Source: Chitinophaga niabensis | GTDB taxonomy: Bacteria; Bacteroidota; Bacteroidia; Chitinophagales; Chitinophagaceae | Direction: 5' to 3' | Assembly (NCBI GenBank): GCA_017849435.1 | Contig: JAFIGY010000009.1 | Coordinates: 496,001 to 560,000, forward strand | DNA length: 64,000 bases | The notes under the pieces: generated by a model | Databases searched by the model: none | The model's input: the letters and a program-made list of their open reading frames with translations, nothing else | Told to the model about the DNA's origin: nothing | Shown here: positions 1-10,200 of the stretch, piece after piece | How positions within the stretch are numbered: the stretch's first letter is position 1 | How the letters are laid out: the number at the start of each line of letters is the position of its first letter | Translations under genes and position numbers: made by a program

Positions 1-575
1 ATTCTTTTAACTACGCGGATATCAAGAAGAATAACGATGCGAACGACTGGGATACCACTTTCAGAATGCTCTCCGAAGCCGCGCTGCATTTGGAATCCAG
101 CGGTGCCGAAGCGATCATCTTATGCGCCAATACCATGCATCTGATCGCGGACCGGCTGCAGGCAGTATTGCATGTTCCGCTGATCCATATCGCTACACCC
201 ACCGTAGCGGCTATAGAAAAAGCCGGCATGAAAAAAGTAGCCCTGTTAGGCACGAAATTCACGATGGAACAGGATTTCTTCAAGTCGAAACTTACGGAAA
301 AAGGGATCACCACCATTATCCCGGAAGAGGGAGACCGGGCATTTATCCACCAGACTATTTTTGAAGAGCTGGGCAGGGGCCTGATCAGGGAAGCCACCAG
401 GCAACGGTATCTCTCTATTATCGGGCAGCTGATCCGGGAAGGTGCGGAAGGTATCATCCTCGGCTGCACGGAAATCCCGTTACTCATCAAAGCGGCAGAT
501 GTGCCGGTTCCCGTTTTTGACACTACGCTGTTACATGCCAATGCGGCCGTGGCTTTCTCTTTGAACGAAAGCTAA
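1..575 (+). CDS. Aspartate/glutamate racemase family protein (5' end missing)
   Basis: Cofactor-independent amino acid racemase of the Asp/Glu racemase family, which inverts L- and D-amino acids using two cysteines. The reading frame is open from base 3, so the gene starts upstream of the window; about 190 C-terminal residues are visible. Both catalytic cysteine motifs are present: LCANTMH near the start of the visible part and ILGCTEIPLL near the end. The segment AGMKKVALLGTKFTM between them is the typical start of the second half-domain. The protein ends shortly after the second cysteine region, as in the aspartate racemase (YgeA/RacD) subfamily. The substrate cannot be read from the sequence; aspartate or glutamate is the family default. 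A hairpin plus T-run follows the stop codon. Confidence 0.88.
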   Translation, partial: SFNYADIKKNNDANDWDTTFRMLSEAALHLESSGAEAIILCANTMHLIADRLQAVLHVPLIHIATPTVAAIEKAGMKKVALLGTKFTMEQDFFKSKLTEKGITTIIPEEGDRAFIHQTIFEELGRGLIREATRQRYLSIIGQLIREGAEGIILGCTEIPLLIKAADVPVPVFDTTLLHANAAVAFSLNES

Positions 576-621
576 TGCGCCCTTAACCTTTTCATAATAT
601 TTACTTCACATTTTGTTTAAG

Positions 622-652
622 GAGGTCTCGTATTATTGGGGCCTCTTTTGTT
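622..652 (+). terminator. Rho-independent terminator after the racemase gene
   Basis: An 8-bp stem with two G-U pairs (GAGGTCTC with GGGGCCTC), an 8-nt loop and a following TTTTGTT run, 47 bases after the racemase stop codon. Confidence 0.6.
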
Positions 653-736
653 ATGCTGTTTGTTCGAATACAAATCATAACCCCCAGAAAAGTACTCAAA
701 CCGAATTCGCTGTAACAATATCTCATGCTAAGAACA

Positions 737-764
737 AAGGCCCGGTCTTTACCGGGCCTTTTAA
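737..764. terminator. Hairpin terminator between convergent genes
   Basis: A 10-bp perfect stem, AAGGCCCGGT with ACCGGGCCTT, with a 4-nt loop. T-rich sequence follows on the plus strand (TTTTAATT) and more weakly on the minus strand. It lies between the racemase gene and the convergent secreted-protein gene that ends at 810, so it may serve both. Confidence 0.7.
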
Positions 765-809
765 TTCAGAAGTTAGCAGGTAATCCTGCGTAATAACCGG
801 ACAGGAAGA

Positions 810-1883
810 TCATTGATAAGTTCTGAACACTACCTTTTCCACTACAACACCCAGCTTTTTGAGCCCTCCGTTATCCGATCTGAATTTTTTATCGCCGGTG
901 AACTGGTCGTACAGCTTAGGATCCCCGCTGTTCACCGCTTTGAAGAGGATGGATACGCCTTTCTTATCGATGGCCCCGCCTTCCCAGCTGTCCACGATGC
1001 CGCCGTTGGTCCACTCAAAACCATTCACACGGAAAGGTCGGGCATTTACCTTGTTCACCTTCTCGATCGGGTCGCCGGGCTTGATGCCGAAGGGGGACTT
1101 CCATTTGGAGTGCTCTTTGGAAAAGGTGATGCTCTTGCTGGAATCCGCCAGGAACACCACTTCCATTTCATCTTCCGTATCCGGGTACACCACCCAGGCT
1201 TTTCCGGCGGGGTTACCGTCGAGATCAGTAACATCGCGCAGCGCTATATTTTCTTTTCCGTAAAGCTGTTCCAGCTGATCCGGTTTGGTCATCTGGAATA
1301 CGTTCCGTACTTCCCAGTTGCGGGTATCCGGTGCAGCGGCGGTGGGCGTTGCTGTAGTCGTTGTTGCTGTGGTCGTTGTGGCCGTTGCTGCATTGGTGGT
1401 GGTTGCAGTGGTAACAGCGCCAGGCTGGCTGGCTGGCGGCGCTACCATCACGGAGATCACTTTCGGGATCGCACCGATGCGGAGCAGTTCGGCTTTCTCA
1501 TCCTGCAGCGTTTTGGTTTCCCCTTTGTATTTGTTCACGATATAAGTAGCCAGCGGGAAAACGTTGCCGGATTGCACATTCATCGCCCGCAGGTTGGTGA
1601 TCAGCGTTTGACGGTTGCAATCACTGAACTGAAAGAGGAACTTCAGGGCCGCATCCAGCGCAGCGGGATCTTTCTTCAGGTCCATCATCGTTTTATCTAT
1701 CTCCAGTCCGCCTGATCCGGTACGGCTCATCTGCTCTGTCACAAATACCAGCGCAGGATCATTCAGTTTCTGAAACTGTGTGGACATTTTACCAGAAATG
1801 TCCTCAATAGCTGATTCCGAAAGTTTCTGGGCATTCACGGCAAGCGGGAGGATAAACACGATCAATGAAAGTATCCGTTTCAT
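810..1883 (-). CDS. Secreted protein of unknown function with a Thr/Ala linker
   Basis: I do not recognise the family. The 357-residue product begins with a clear Sec signal peptide (MKRILSLIVF, then a VNAQ cleavage region). Residues 20-145 look helical and hydrophilic. Residues 149-185 form a low-complexity Thr/Ala/Pro linker. Residues 186-357 look like a compact alpha/beta domain containing WVVYPDTEDEMEVVFLAD and a FGIKPGDPIEKV motif. The layout of two soluble domains joined by a flexible linker suggests a periplasmic or surface protein. It is a single gene, closed by the hairpin at 737-764. The start is the first ATG, which fits the signal peptide. Confidence 0.75.
   Translation of the reverse strand: MKRILSLIVFILPLAVNAQKLSESAIEDISGKMSTQFQKLNDPALVFVTEQMSRTGSGGLEIDKTMMDLKKDPAALDAALKFLFQFSDCNRQTLITNLRAMNVQSGNVFPLATYIVNKYKGETKTLQDEKAELLRIGAIPKVISVMVAPPASQPGAVTTATTTNAATATTTTATTTTATPTAAAPDTRNWEVRNVFQMTKPDQLEQLYGKENIALRDVTDLDGNPAGKAWVVYPDTEDEMEVVFLADSSKSITFSKEHSKWKSPFGIKPGDPIEKVNKVNARPFRVNGFEWTNGGIVDSWEGGAIDKKGVSILFKAVNSGDPKLYDQFTGDKKFRSDNGGLKKLGVVVEKVVFRTYQ
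1329..1439 (-). repeat. Low-complexity Thr/Ala codon tract inside the secreted protein gene
   Basis: About 37 codons, almost all Thr, Ala or Pro, seen on the plus strand as irregular GTTGCTGTGGTC-like repeats. It encodes the interdomain linker of the 810-1883 protein. Such tracts often vary in length between strains; that is an inference here. Confidence 0.6.
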
Positions 1884-2053
1884 GTATGATGGATTTAAGA
1901 CAGCTGTATAACGTACAGCAGGATCACTAAATTATGCAATATTCCTTATTTGGGGTGCAAATTGCAGGCCAGTTTGCCGTTCCCGTATCACCGAAATTCC
2001 CTTTTTCGCAAATCAAATTTCCGATACGAGCAGGCTCCCGCACCCGTGCAGAC

Positions 2054-2061
2054 TACTTTTG
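2054..2061 (+). promoter_or_regulatory. Bacteroidota-type -7 element TACTTTTG
   Basis: An exact match to the TAnnTTTG -7 consensus recognised by the primary sigma factor of Bacteroidota, followed by C as in the extended consensus. It lies 30 bases before the chosen ATG of the DUF4198-like gene at 2092. I see no good -33 TTTG at the usual spacing, so support is partial. Confidence 0.45.
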
Positions 2062-2091
2062 CCGCAATGCTTCACATTTAAACAATTACAT

Positions 2092-2802
2092 ATGAATCAC
2101 AGATTATTTTGGATTGCGGGCCTGCTCATGTTCGCAAGCACACAGGTATTTGCGCATGCGCTGTGGATAGAGACCAGCCCCGCCGGCAAAAAAGGACAGG
2201 CGCAGGAGGTGCGCGTTTTCTGGGGGGAATATGCGGACAAGGATATTGCTCCGCTGGACAAATGGTTCTCCGATACACGATCTTATACACTCACACTCAT
2301 TACACCTGATCGAAAGGAGATCCCCCTGCATTCCGCACCGGGGCAGGATCATTACAAAGCCTTCTTCACGCCCGAAACAGAAGGTGTTTATACCGTTGTG
2401 CTGAAACACACCGTGAAAGATCTCTACCACGGCAGCAAACTGGATTATCATGCCAGCGCTTCCGTGCTGGTAGGGAATGGCACAAGCGCAGCGGAGACTA
2501 ATCCCAATAACATCAGCATCTATACCGTTACAAAACCTGCCTACAGGATACAGGAGAAGATCGTCCTGCAGGCCTTGCTGAATAAGCTTCCCGCGGGATC
2601 GAAAGAAGTAGAGGTGGTGGCGCCGAATGGCTGGGGAAAGAAATTGTGGACGGATAGTATAGGCAACGCAAGCTTTACGCCCTTGTGGCCCGGCCGTTAC
2701 CTGATAGAACTGACCGATACAAAGAAGGAAACCGGTGATCATCACGGACAGCCTTTTCAGGCCGTATGGCGGTGCGCCACTTATTGCATTGAAGTAAAAT
2801 GA
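2092..2802 (+). CDS. DUF4198-type secreted protein
   Basis: A 236-residue protein with a signal peptide (MNHRLFWIAGLLMF, cleaved near VFAHA). The mature N-terminus HALWIETSP and the following beta-rich sequence with FTPETEGVYTVV resemble DUF4198/NikM-like proteins. These are periplasmic Ig-like proteins often found near metal or haem transport genes. No transporter lies next to it here, so a metal-related role is only suggested by family. The reading frame extends to an upstream TTG at 2059, but the ATG at 2092 gives a clean signal peptide and places the TACTTTTG promoter element in the leader. The gene converges on the GH105 gene at 2845. Confidence 0.72.
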   Translation: MNHRLFWIAGLLMFASTQVFAHALWIETSPAGKKGQAQEVRVFWGEYADKDIAPLDKWFSDTRSYTLTLITPDRKEIPLHSAPGQDHYKAFFTPETEGVYTVVLKHTVKDLYHGSKLDYHASASVLVGNGTSAAETNPNNISIYTVTKPAYRIQEKIVLQALLNKLPAGSKEVEVVAPNGWGKKLWTDSIGNASFTPLWPGRYLIELTDTKKETGDHHGQPFQAVWRCATYCIEVK

Positions 2803-2844
2803 TGCATACCCGGCAAAAAAGAAGGTAAGTATCCCTGCAACAGG

Positions 2845-3987
2845 CTATTTCCGTAGCAGCGCAGTGGCGCACCAGAGTATCGGGGCCTGGCCGTGCATGT
2901 CGCCGGTGAGGCGTTTCCGGTCGAGGTAATATTGATGATCGTTCTTCATGTTCGTGCCTTCACAGACATCACTGATGTCCGCATCCGCATTCAGATAAGT
3001 GATCAGCTTCAGCCAGGCTTTGCGTGCAGCGGGACCATAGATATTTTTATCCAGCCAGCCATTCTTCACTCCCGTGATCATCGCAAAGGTGAACATGCCG
3101 GTGCAGGAGGTTTCCGGCCACGACTGCGGATCATCGATCAGTTGCCGCCACATGCCGTCTTCCGCCTGGTATTTCAGGAGAGAGGCCATCATGGTTTGAT
3201 AGGCCTGCATGATGCGGGGTCTGTTGGGATTATCTTTCGGAACAGAACGGAGCAGTTCACTCATGCCCGCTGCCATCCAGCCGTTACCGCGGCCCCAGAA
3301 GAAAGGAGCATTGGGAGCGTGATAGAACAGGCCGTTTGGTTTTTGCAGTGAATCGAGGTAGAGGATCATTTCATTGGCAGCTTTATCGATATAACTTCGG
3401 TCGCCCGTAGCGCGATAAGCCTGGGATTGCAGCGCCGTGATCATGAACATATCATCGATCCAGAGCCGTGTATGCCAGCTGTAGCCTTTCTTGTAGTATT
3501 CCTCCGCAGCAGGCGTGGCACGTTTGCCCTCAGGCGGCCCCCACTGCTTATCCGCAATCCCTTTCCCGATGGCGAGATAGCGGGTGTCTTTTGTTTGCAG
3601 ATACAGCTCCAGCGGTACTGAACCGAACACGGAGTAATCCACATGTTCCGCCGGCGGTATCATTTTCTGCTCTTCCCCGAAGAATGGTTCAAAGCGTGCG
3701 ATCAACTGTTTCTTCAATTCCTCATTCCCGCTTTCTTTCGAGAAAGTGAGCGCACCATACCAGGCGCAGGTTTCAGGGTAGGTGATCACTTTCGGAAGAC
3801 CCGGTTTGCCGAAGTTCGGATGCGGAGTAGCCACAAAACGATCGGCCACTCTTTTGCCAATCTCCTGTGGTGTGGATCCTTTGGGGAAATTGTGCAGGTC
3901 TCCGCCGTTCTTTTTTTGTGCCGTGGAACTGCCGCCCGTAAGCAGGCTCGCAGCCAGCAATAAGCTTGAAAGCGTTGTTGTTTTCAT
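2845..3987 (-). CDS. GH105/GH88-type unsaturated uronyl or rhamnogalacturonyl hydrolase
   Basis: Exported glycoside hydrolase, 380 residues, with a signal peptide ending near GGSSTAQ. The alpha/alpha-barrel fold is indicated by WIDDMFM at residues 176-182, the general-acid region of GH105 (Asp178/Asp179), and by the WGRGNGWMAAG block. Family members remove the unsaturated 4,5-uronic acid left by polysaccharide lyases, for example on rhamnogalacturonan fragments. The frame continues 33 codons upstream of the chosen ATG at 3987, but only this ATG begins a signal peptide. An 18-bp LacI/GalR-like palindrome lies 25 bases upstream, suggesting sugar-responsive repression. No lyase gene or LacI-family gene is adjacent, so the natural substrate is open. 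Confidence 0.85.
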   Translation of the reverse strand: MKTTTLSSLLLAASLLTGGSSTAQKKNGGDLHNFPKGSTPQEIGKRVADRFVATPHPNFGKPGLPKVITYPETCAWYGALTFSKESGNEELKKQLIARFEPFFGEEQKMIPPAEHVDYSVFGSVPLELYLQTKDTRYLAIGKGIADKQWGPPEGKRATPAAEEYYKKGYSWHTRLWIDDMFMITALQSQAYRATGDRSYIDKAANEMILYLDSLQKPNGLFYHAPNAPFFWGRGNGWMAAGMSELLRSVPKDNPNRPRIMQAYQTMMASLLKYQAEDGMWRQLIDDPQSWPETSCTGMFTFAMITGVKNGWLDKNIYGPAARKAWLKLITYLNADADISDVCEGTNMKNDHQYYLDRKRLTGDMHGQAPILWCATALLRK

Positions 3988-4299
3988 ATCGTGAATGATG
4001 TATAGGAAAGATATGCAAACGATTGCATAAAACCTAGTCGTTTTGCGGAAAATTGTCCTGTCAATCCAATGACAATTACCAGCCATTCACTTTCCGACGC
4101 TGCTAACGATTTGTCATCTTTTCACAGCCGGGATAATATCCTGTCATATATTATTATTTTGTATGTTCGTAAGATCGAACTAAAGACCAACATCTGTCCA
4201 CCGCATCTCATCATCTATCCGAGCACGTGACCCAGGCCTATGATGCGGCGCCATAGAAGACCTAAGCATACATTCATCATTTAACCAAAACCCGTATCA
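3988..4299. other. Divergent intergenic region, GH105 gene / giant protease gene
   Basis: 312 bases shared by two divergent genes. It holds the LacI-like palindrome near the GH105 start and an AT-rich stretch around 4135-4165 (TATTATTATTTTGTATG) that may carry promoter elements for the protease gene. I see no open reading frame or RNA gene here. Confidence 0.5.
4012..4029. promoter_or_regulatory. LacI/GalR-like operator palindrome
   Basis: TATGCAAACGATTGCATA: 7-bp perfect arms around a 4-bp ACGA core. The AAnCGnTT centre is the hallmark of LacI/GalR-family operators. It sits 25-42 bases upstream of the GH105 start codon, a position where a bound repressor would block transcription. The cognate regulator is not in this window. 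Confidence 0.6.
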
Positions 4300-7200
4300 A
4301 TGAAGAAAAAGCTACTCTTCATGCCCTTCGCGGCACTGTGCCTGTACGGTACTGCGTTGGCGCAAACGAAGCCGCCTTCCCAGAAGGATTACGGCATCCT
4401 CCACGTAAATGGAAGAAAAGCCCCACCCGCCGCCTCTGCCCGGCAGGCGAGAACGATCACCCCGGAAGTATTCGGGAAAGACCAGTACTACCTGGTGCAA
4501 CTGTACGACATTCCGGATGAAGCCCGAAAATCGCAGCTGCTGCAACAGGGCATCGAGCTGCTGGAATATTTTCCGAACTATGCTTATTACGCCTGGTTCT
4601 CGAAGGATATTCCGCTGGAAAGCCTGGAACAACGGCAGATCAGAACGGTATTGCGGTTGGACAGCAGCCTGAAACTCTCGCCGGAACTATTAAGCGGCAA
4701 TTACCCTGCTTACGCCCTGCATAACGGCGTGTTGCAACTGGACGTGACCGTTTTTGCCAAGGCGGATATGATCGCGGTGGCGGACCGGCTTTCCAAAGCA
4801 GGAATGTCTGTGAAGCCGCTGGAGCCGGGTTCCCGCATTCTGCATATCGGTGCGCCGGTCATGTTACTGCAGGCGCTCATAACCGAGCCGCAGGTGCAAT
4901 ACATCGCGCCTACGCCACCAGCGCCTACTCCGGAATTTGATCAGAATAATTTCGGCCGCTCCAATGTGATCAATAGCGGTTTCAATGGTCTTTCCTATAA
5001 TGGGAAAGGGATTACCACCATGGTAAGAGAAAGCGACGGAGTGAATGATAATATCGATTTCGGCGGAAGATTGGATGTACGTACGGCAGAACCGGGAGAC
5101 ATTACCAGTCACGCTACCGGATGCGCCGACCGCCTCGGTAACGCGGGGAATACAGATCCCAGCAAGCGTTCCAACGCCTGGGGCGCCAATATCCTCTCCA
5201 TGGGCGGCGGTAACCTCTTTACGATGTACGACGATCCTTCCCTCCGGCTGCGCATCGTGAACATGAGCTACGGATGGGGAACGGATGCGGGTTACAATGG
5301 AGAATCCAGCGACCACGACCGTTTGATGCGGACCCGCCCGGAAGCGATGCTGGTATATTCCTCCGGCAACAGCGGAACGGCTGTGACGAACGGTGGGAAA
5401 TACAATGGGATCGCAGGATGGGGCAATCTGACGGGCAACCCCAAGCACGCCAAGAACCTGCTGGTAGTGAGCGGAACGAATTATGAAGATGTGTTCTATA
5501 CCTGGACCTGCAGCGGACCTGCGTATGATGGTCGCGTTAAACCCGAACTCTCTATTGAAGGATCGGAAGGTACTTCCTTCGCGGCGCCGAAAGTAGCGGG
5601 TATCATGGCCGTGTTGTACGATGCTTTTAAAACAGAAACGGGCAGCGCAGCGGTCAGGTCCGGGTTGATCAAGGGCATTTTGATGAATACGGCGGACGAT
5701 ATCCACAATCCCGGTATCGATTTTAAAACGGGATATGGCCGTCCGAATGTACGCCGCGCTTACCAGGTGATCAAACAAAGACAGTTCCTGACGGACAGTC
5801 TCGCCAACCTCGGTACAAAAAACTTTACCATTCCCGTACCCGCAGGCGTGAAACAATTGCGTGTGATGTTATATTGGGCAGATTATGAAGCCGCCCCCGG
5901 TGCGGCAAAGGCATTGGTGAACGATCTCGATCTTCGTGTAACCGATCCTGGTAGTAACGTCACCCTACCGTGGGTACTGGATACTACCGCCAACCCGGTA
6001 AACCTAAACCTGCCGCCTACACGAAATGAAGATCACATCAATAATACGGAGCAGGTAACGATAGACGATCCCGTGGCCGGTAATTACACCGTGAACGTTT
6101 CCGGTTACCAGGTGCCACAGGGCGTACAGGAATTCTACATCGTATATGAGTTGGTGAAAGATGCGGTGTTGATGAGTTTCCCGATCGGCGGAGAATCGCT
6201 GGTACCGGGTGCGCAGGAATATATCCGCTGGGATGCTTACGGCAACACCAGTACGTTCGATCTCGAATACAGCACCAATGCGGGCGGCAGCTGGAATACC
6301 ATCGCCACCGGTCTGGCCGCTGCTTCGAGGGCTTATAAATGGACCGTGCCCGCTACTGCAGCTAAATACCTTATTCGTGTAAAACGCGGAACGCAGGCGG
6401 ATACTACCAAAACCTTCAACATTTTCCCTGTTCCGGCAAACCTCAAAGTAGACTGGGCTTGTGCGGACCAGATGCAGCTGCGCTGGAACAAAACCCCTCA
6501 AACCCAGGAGTACGAAGTTTTCCGCATGGGCGCCAAATACATGGAACCTGTCGGCCGAACTTCAGACACCGTGATGATGATCTCCGCAGATTCTTCCAAA
6601 GCAGAGTGGGTGGCGGTAAGAGCGATTGGCATCAACGGTGAAGAGGGTTTGCGGAGCAATGCGGTGCAGAAGGAGAAGGGGACCTATCGCTGTAACAGCC
6701 TTTATTCAGGCATCGCCCTGAACGTGCGAAGGGACAGCGCTTTACTGACAGGTTCCGTGAACCCGCATGGCCAGGCCATCACCAATCTGGCGATGGAATA
6801 CGGCGCCACTACGGCTTACGGCTCACAGGTATCGATACCGGGCACTTACACCGGCGTAAATGACATCGCGGTGCAGCAGGATGTACCCATTGCGCTGACC
6901 GGCAGTGAAGCCTGGCATTTCCGTATAAAAGGAGAATTGAATGGAACGGTTGTTTATGGAGATGACCGTCTGTTTCAGGCAGCGCCTGGGTTCTCTCTGA
7001 AATTCACCGGCAGTGAAGCCGCCGTGCTCGGTTCCAATACACCGATCGATGGTGCTAAATCGCGTACGGTGGCTGTATGGGCGAAAGCGGATGCTTTCAC
7101 CGACGGCGGCATTTTCTCCACCGGCGCTACCGGTACCACCTATACGGAATTCTCTTTCCGCACCATCCCCACGGATAATGTGTGGAGAGCGCAGTTCTGG

Positions 7201-10200
7201 AACAATAACAAAGACTTCACGCTGCCGAACAGCAAAGGGGAATGGCACCATTATGCGCTGACCTTCAACGGTACCAATGTAAGTTTCTACTACGACGGTG
7301 CATTGCAGTCCACCTGGGCCGCTGCGTTGAACACGAAGAATGGCAATTTCAATCTGGGTATATGGAACGGCAATAAATTCCAGGGCGAGATCGATGAGGT
7401 GAGTGTCTGGAATGCTGCACTCAGCGCGGATCAGGTGCGTAAACTCATGCATCATCACCTGAAAGGCAACGAACCGAACCTCGTGTATTACGCCAATTTC
7501 GACAACTTTGAAACAGAAAGCTATGAGCTGGTGAACCGTAAAGAGATCGTTACCAGCGGCACACCCGCCAAAGTGAAAACTTTCTTCCCGGCCGGTCCGG
7601 GTATGACCGCCACCGGTACGGAAAGCGCGTCGGGTCTTTCCCTCGCCAATGCATCCATTGCGTATAATGCGCAAAATGCGGCGCAGGTGGCCGTGAGCAA
7701 TATCTCACTGGGGAACTATACCAATAAAGGTCTGCCCGGCACTTATACCGCACTCAGCAAGGGTTACTGGACCACGCACCGGTACGGTACCGGCAACCTG
7801 GGGATGAACATCACACTCAAGGTGGATCAGCCGCTGACGGGAATAACGCCGTCCAAGGTAATCCTGATGGGCAAAGACCCCTATTCCGCAGGCAAATGGC
7901 GTTTCATTGCGCTGGCGGCTTCACTGGACACAACCGCCGGAACGGTAACGTTCAATAACCTGAACGAATACACGCAATTACTGCCATTGTCGGTGGACTC
8001 CGCTTTCCTCACCAGCACGCAGGATTCCCTGCGGCTTACCGACGCCAGGACGGGTGTGACCACCGCGCCGGCCGTGTTCAGCCTTTCCGGGGTGAATATC
8101 GGAGACAGTGTGAAAGTGACCGCCCCTGCAGGTTACCTGGTTTCCCTGTGGGCAGACAGTGTTTATCGAAGCAGTCTGAGTTTTGCGCCGACAAGCGGAC
8201 TGGTGAAAGATGTGAAGGTATACACCCGCTTCTCACCCGCTACTGCCGGCATCTACGCCGGAGATATACAGATGAGGGTCGGGGACTCCGTGATGACGAA
8301 GGTGGCTGTGAGGCAGCAGGGCGTAACGCCCGAAACATCGGCGGGCAAAGCCATGAGCTTCAGCGGTAATGCGGATTACCTGGAGATTGAGAACCTGAAC
8401 TGGAAGCCCACGGAATTCACGATAGAATGGTGGCTCAAGGCCAGATCGTTCAAGAACTACAATCAGTCCATCGGTAACGGATGGGGTTCTTTCCTCGTGC
8501 ATGCGGATGCCACCAAGGCCTATAACATAGGTGTTGCGAACAATGCTGCATCGAGGATGAAGATAGACAGTGCGTTCGCCGACCTGAACACCTGGCATCA
8601 CTACGCCTATACGTTCAGCAATGGCGCCGCGAAGATCTATCGCGATGGCGTATTGATGGATTCAAAGACTGCATCCACCTATCCGCCCACCTGGTCCACT
8701 TTCCGCATCGGTTCTGCCGATGGCAATACGATCGACGGGGAAATGGAAGAGTTCAGGATGTGGAGCACTGCCAGAACACAGCAGGAGATCCGGGAGAACA
8801 TGCACCTCACTTTGCAGGGCAATGAATCCGGATTGAAACTCTACCTGCAATTCCAGGATACCGAGAAAGGAGTGGCCGATCTTTCCAACAACGCGTACTC
8901 CGTGCGGAAAGGAGGGAGCCCGGTGAGAGTGAATTCCGCAGTACCGGTGGCAAGTGGTATCAGCCAGACGAAGACGATTAACGCTACCGGCTATACGTTG
9001 TTTGAAAAAACCAATATCGGGTTGAATTTCGATAATGGTACTACGCCGGACGGCGAAGTAGTGATCAGCAAACTGTCTGCCCCACCGGACGGAACAGTAT
9101 CTCCCGCACCGCTTGGAGGCGTTTACTGGGTGATCAACAACTTCGGGAATAACAGGAATTACACCGGGTTGAAACAATTGCGGATCGACAGTCTGCATCA
9201 ACTGGGCGACGATACCACGATGGGCGGTATTTACAGCGCCTATGGCCGCAGGTTCAATGATGTGGGGAACACCTGGACCCTCAAAGCCAAATCATCCGCT
9301 GTGCTGAATGATCAGCTGGTGTTCAGTCCGGATAGCGCCGCCGGATGGACCGCCACCGGCCAGTTCGTCCTCAATAAACTGGCTACTGCCGCACCGGACA
9401 CGCTGGCGGGCACCGCCTTCCGGTTCAATGGAACGCCGGGCTACCTGGACGTTCAGAACCTTAACTGGAAGCCCACCTCCTTCACCATAGAGTGGTGGAT
9501 CAAAGCCAATTCGGCGAAGAACTACAACCAGTCCATCGGTAACGGCTGGGGCTCCTTCCTCGTGCACGCAGGCAGCGGGAAGGATATGAGCATCGGGGTG
9601 GCTAACAACAGCAATTCCCGTATGAATGTACCCGGTGCCTTCAACGAGCCCGGCACCTGGCACCATTACGCCTATACGTTCAGCAACGGCGCTGCGAAGA
9701 TCTACCGGGACGGGGTGCTGATAGACAGCCGGCCCGCCTCTGCCATGCCGCCGCAATGGAACAACTTCCGCATCGGCTCCAACGATGGAAATACGCTGGA
9801 CGGGGACCTGGATGAATTCCGCATGTGGTCCGTTGCGAGAACGGAACAGGAGATCCGTGAAAACATGCATCATACCCTGCAGGGCAATGAAGCGGGATTG
9901 AAGCTTTACCTGCAATGCCATGGCGCGATGCCGGGCTACATCACGGATGTGACCGGTAATCATTACGTGATCTCCATCAACGGCAGTGTTGCTTCCGTGG
10001 CTTCAACGGTGCCTGTGGCTAAGGGTGTGAGCCAGACGCTCTCCGCGTCCGGAACGCTGAACTTCGATCAGGCCGGTTTACAGCTCGATATGGACAGTGC
10101 AGCTACCGTGATGGTCAGCCGTTTGAATACCCAGCCGGATGGCCCGTTGAATGCGCGTCCATACTGGATCGTGCATCAGTTCGACGGTGGCCGTCAACTG

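Noticed and set aside
1329-1439. GTTGCTGT-like repeats as a non-coding tandem array
   Set aside because: They lie in frame within the secreted protein gene and encode a Thr/Ala linker.
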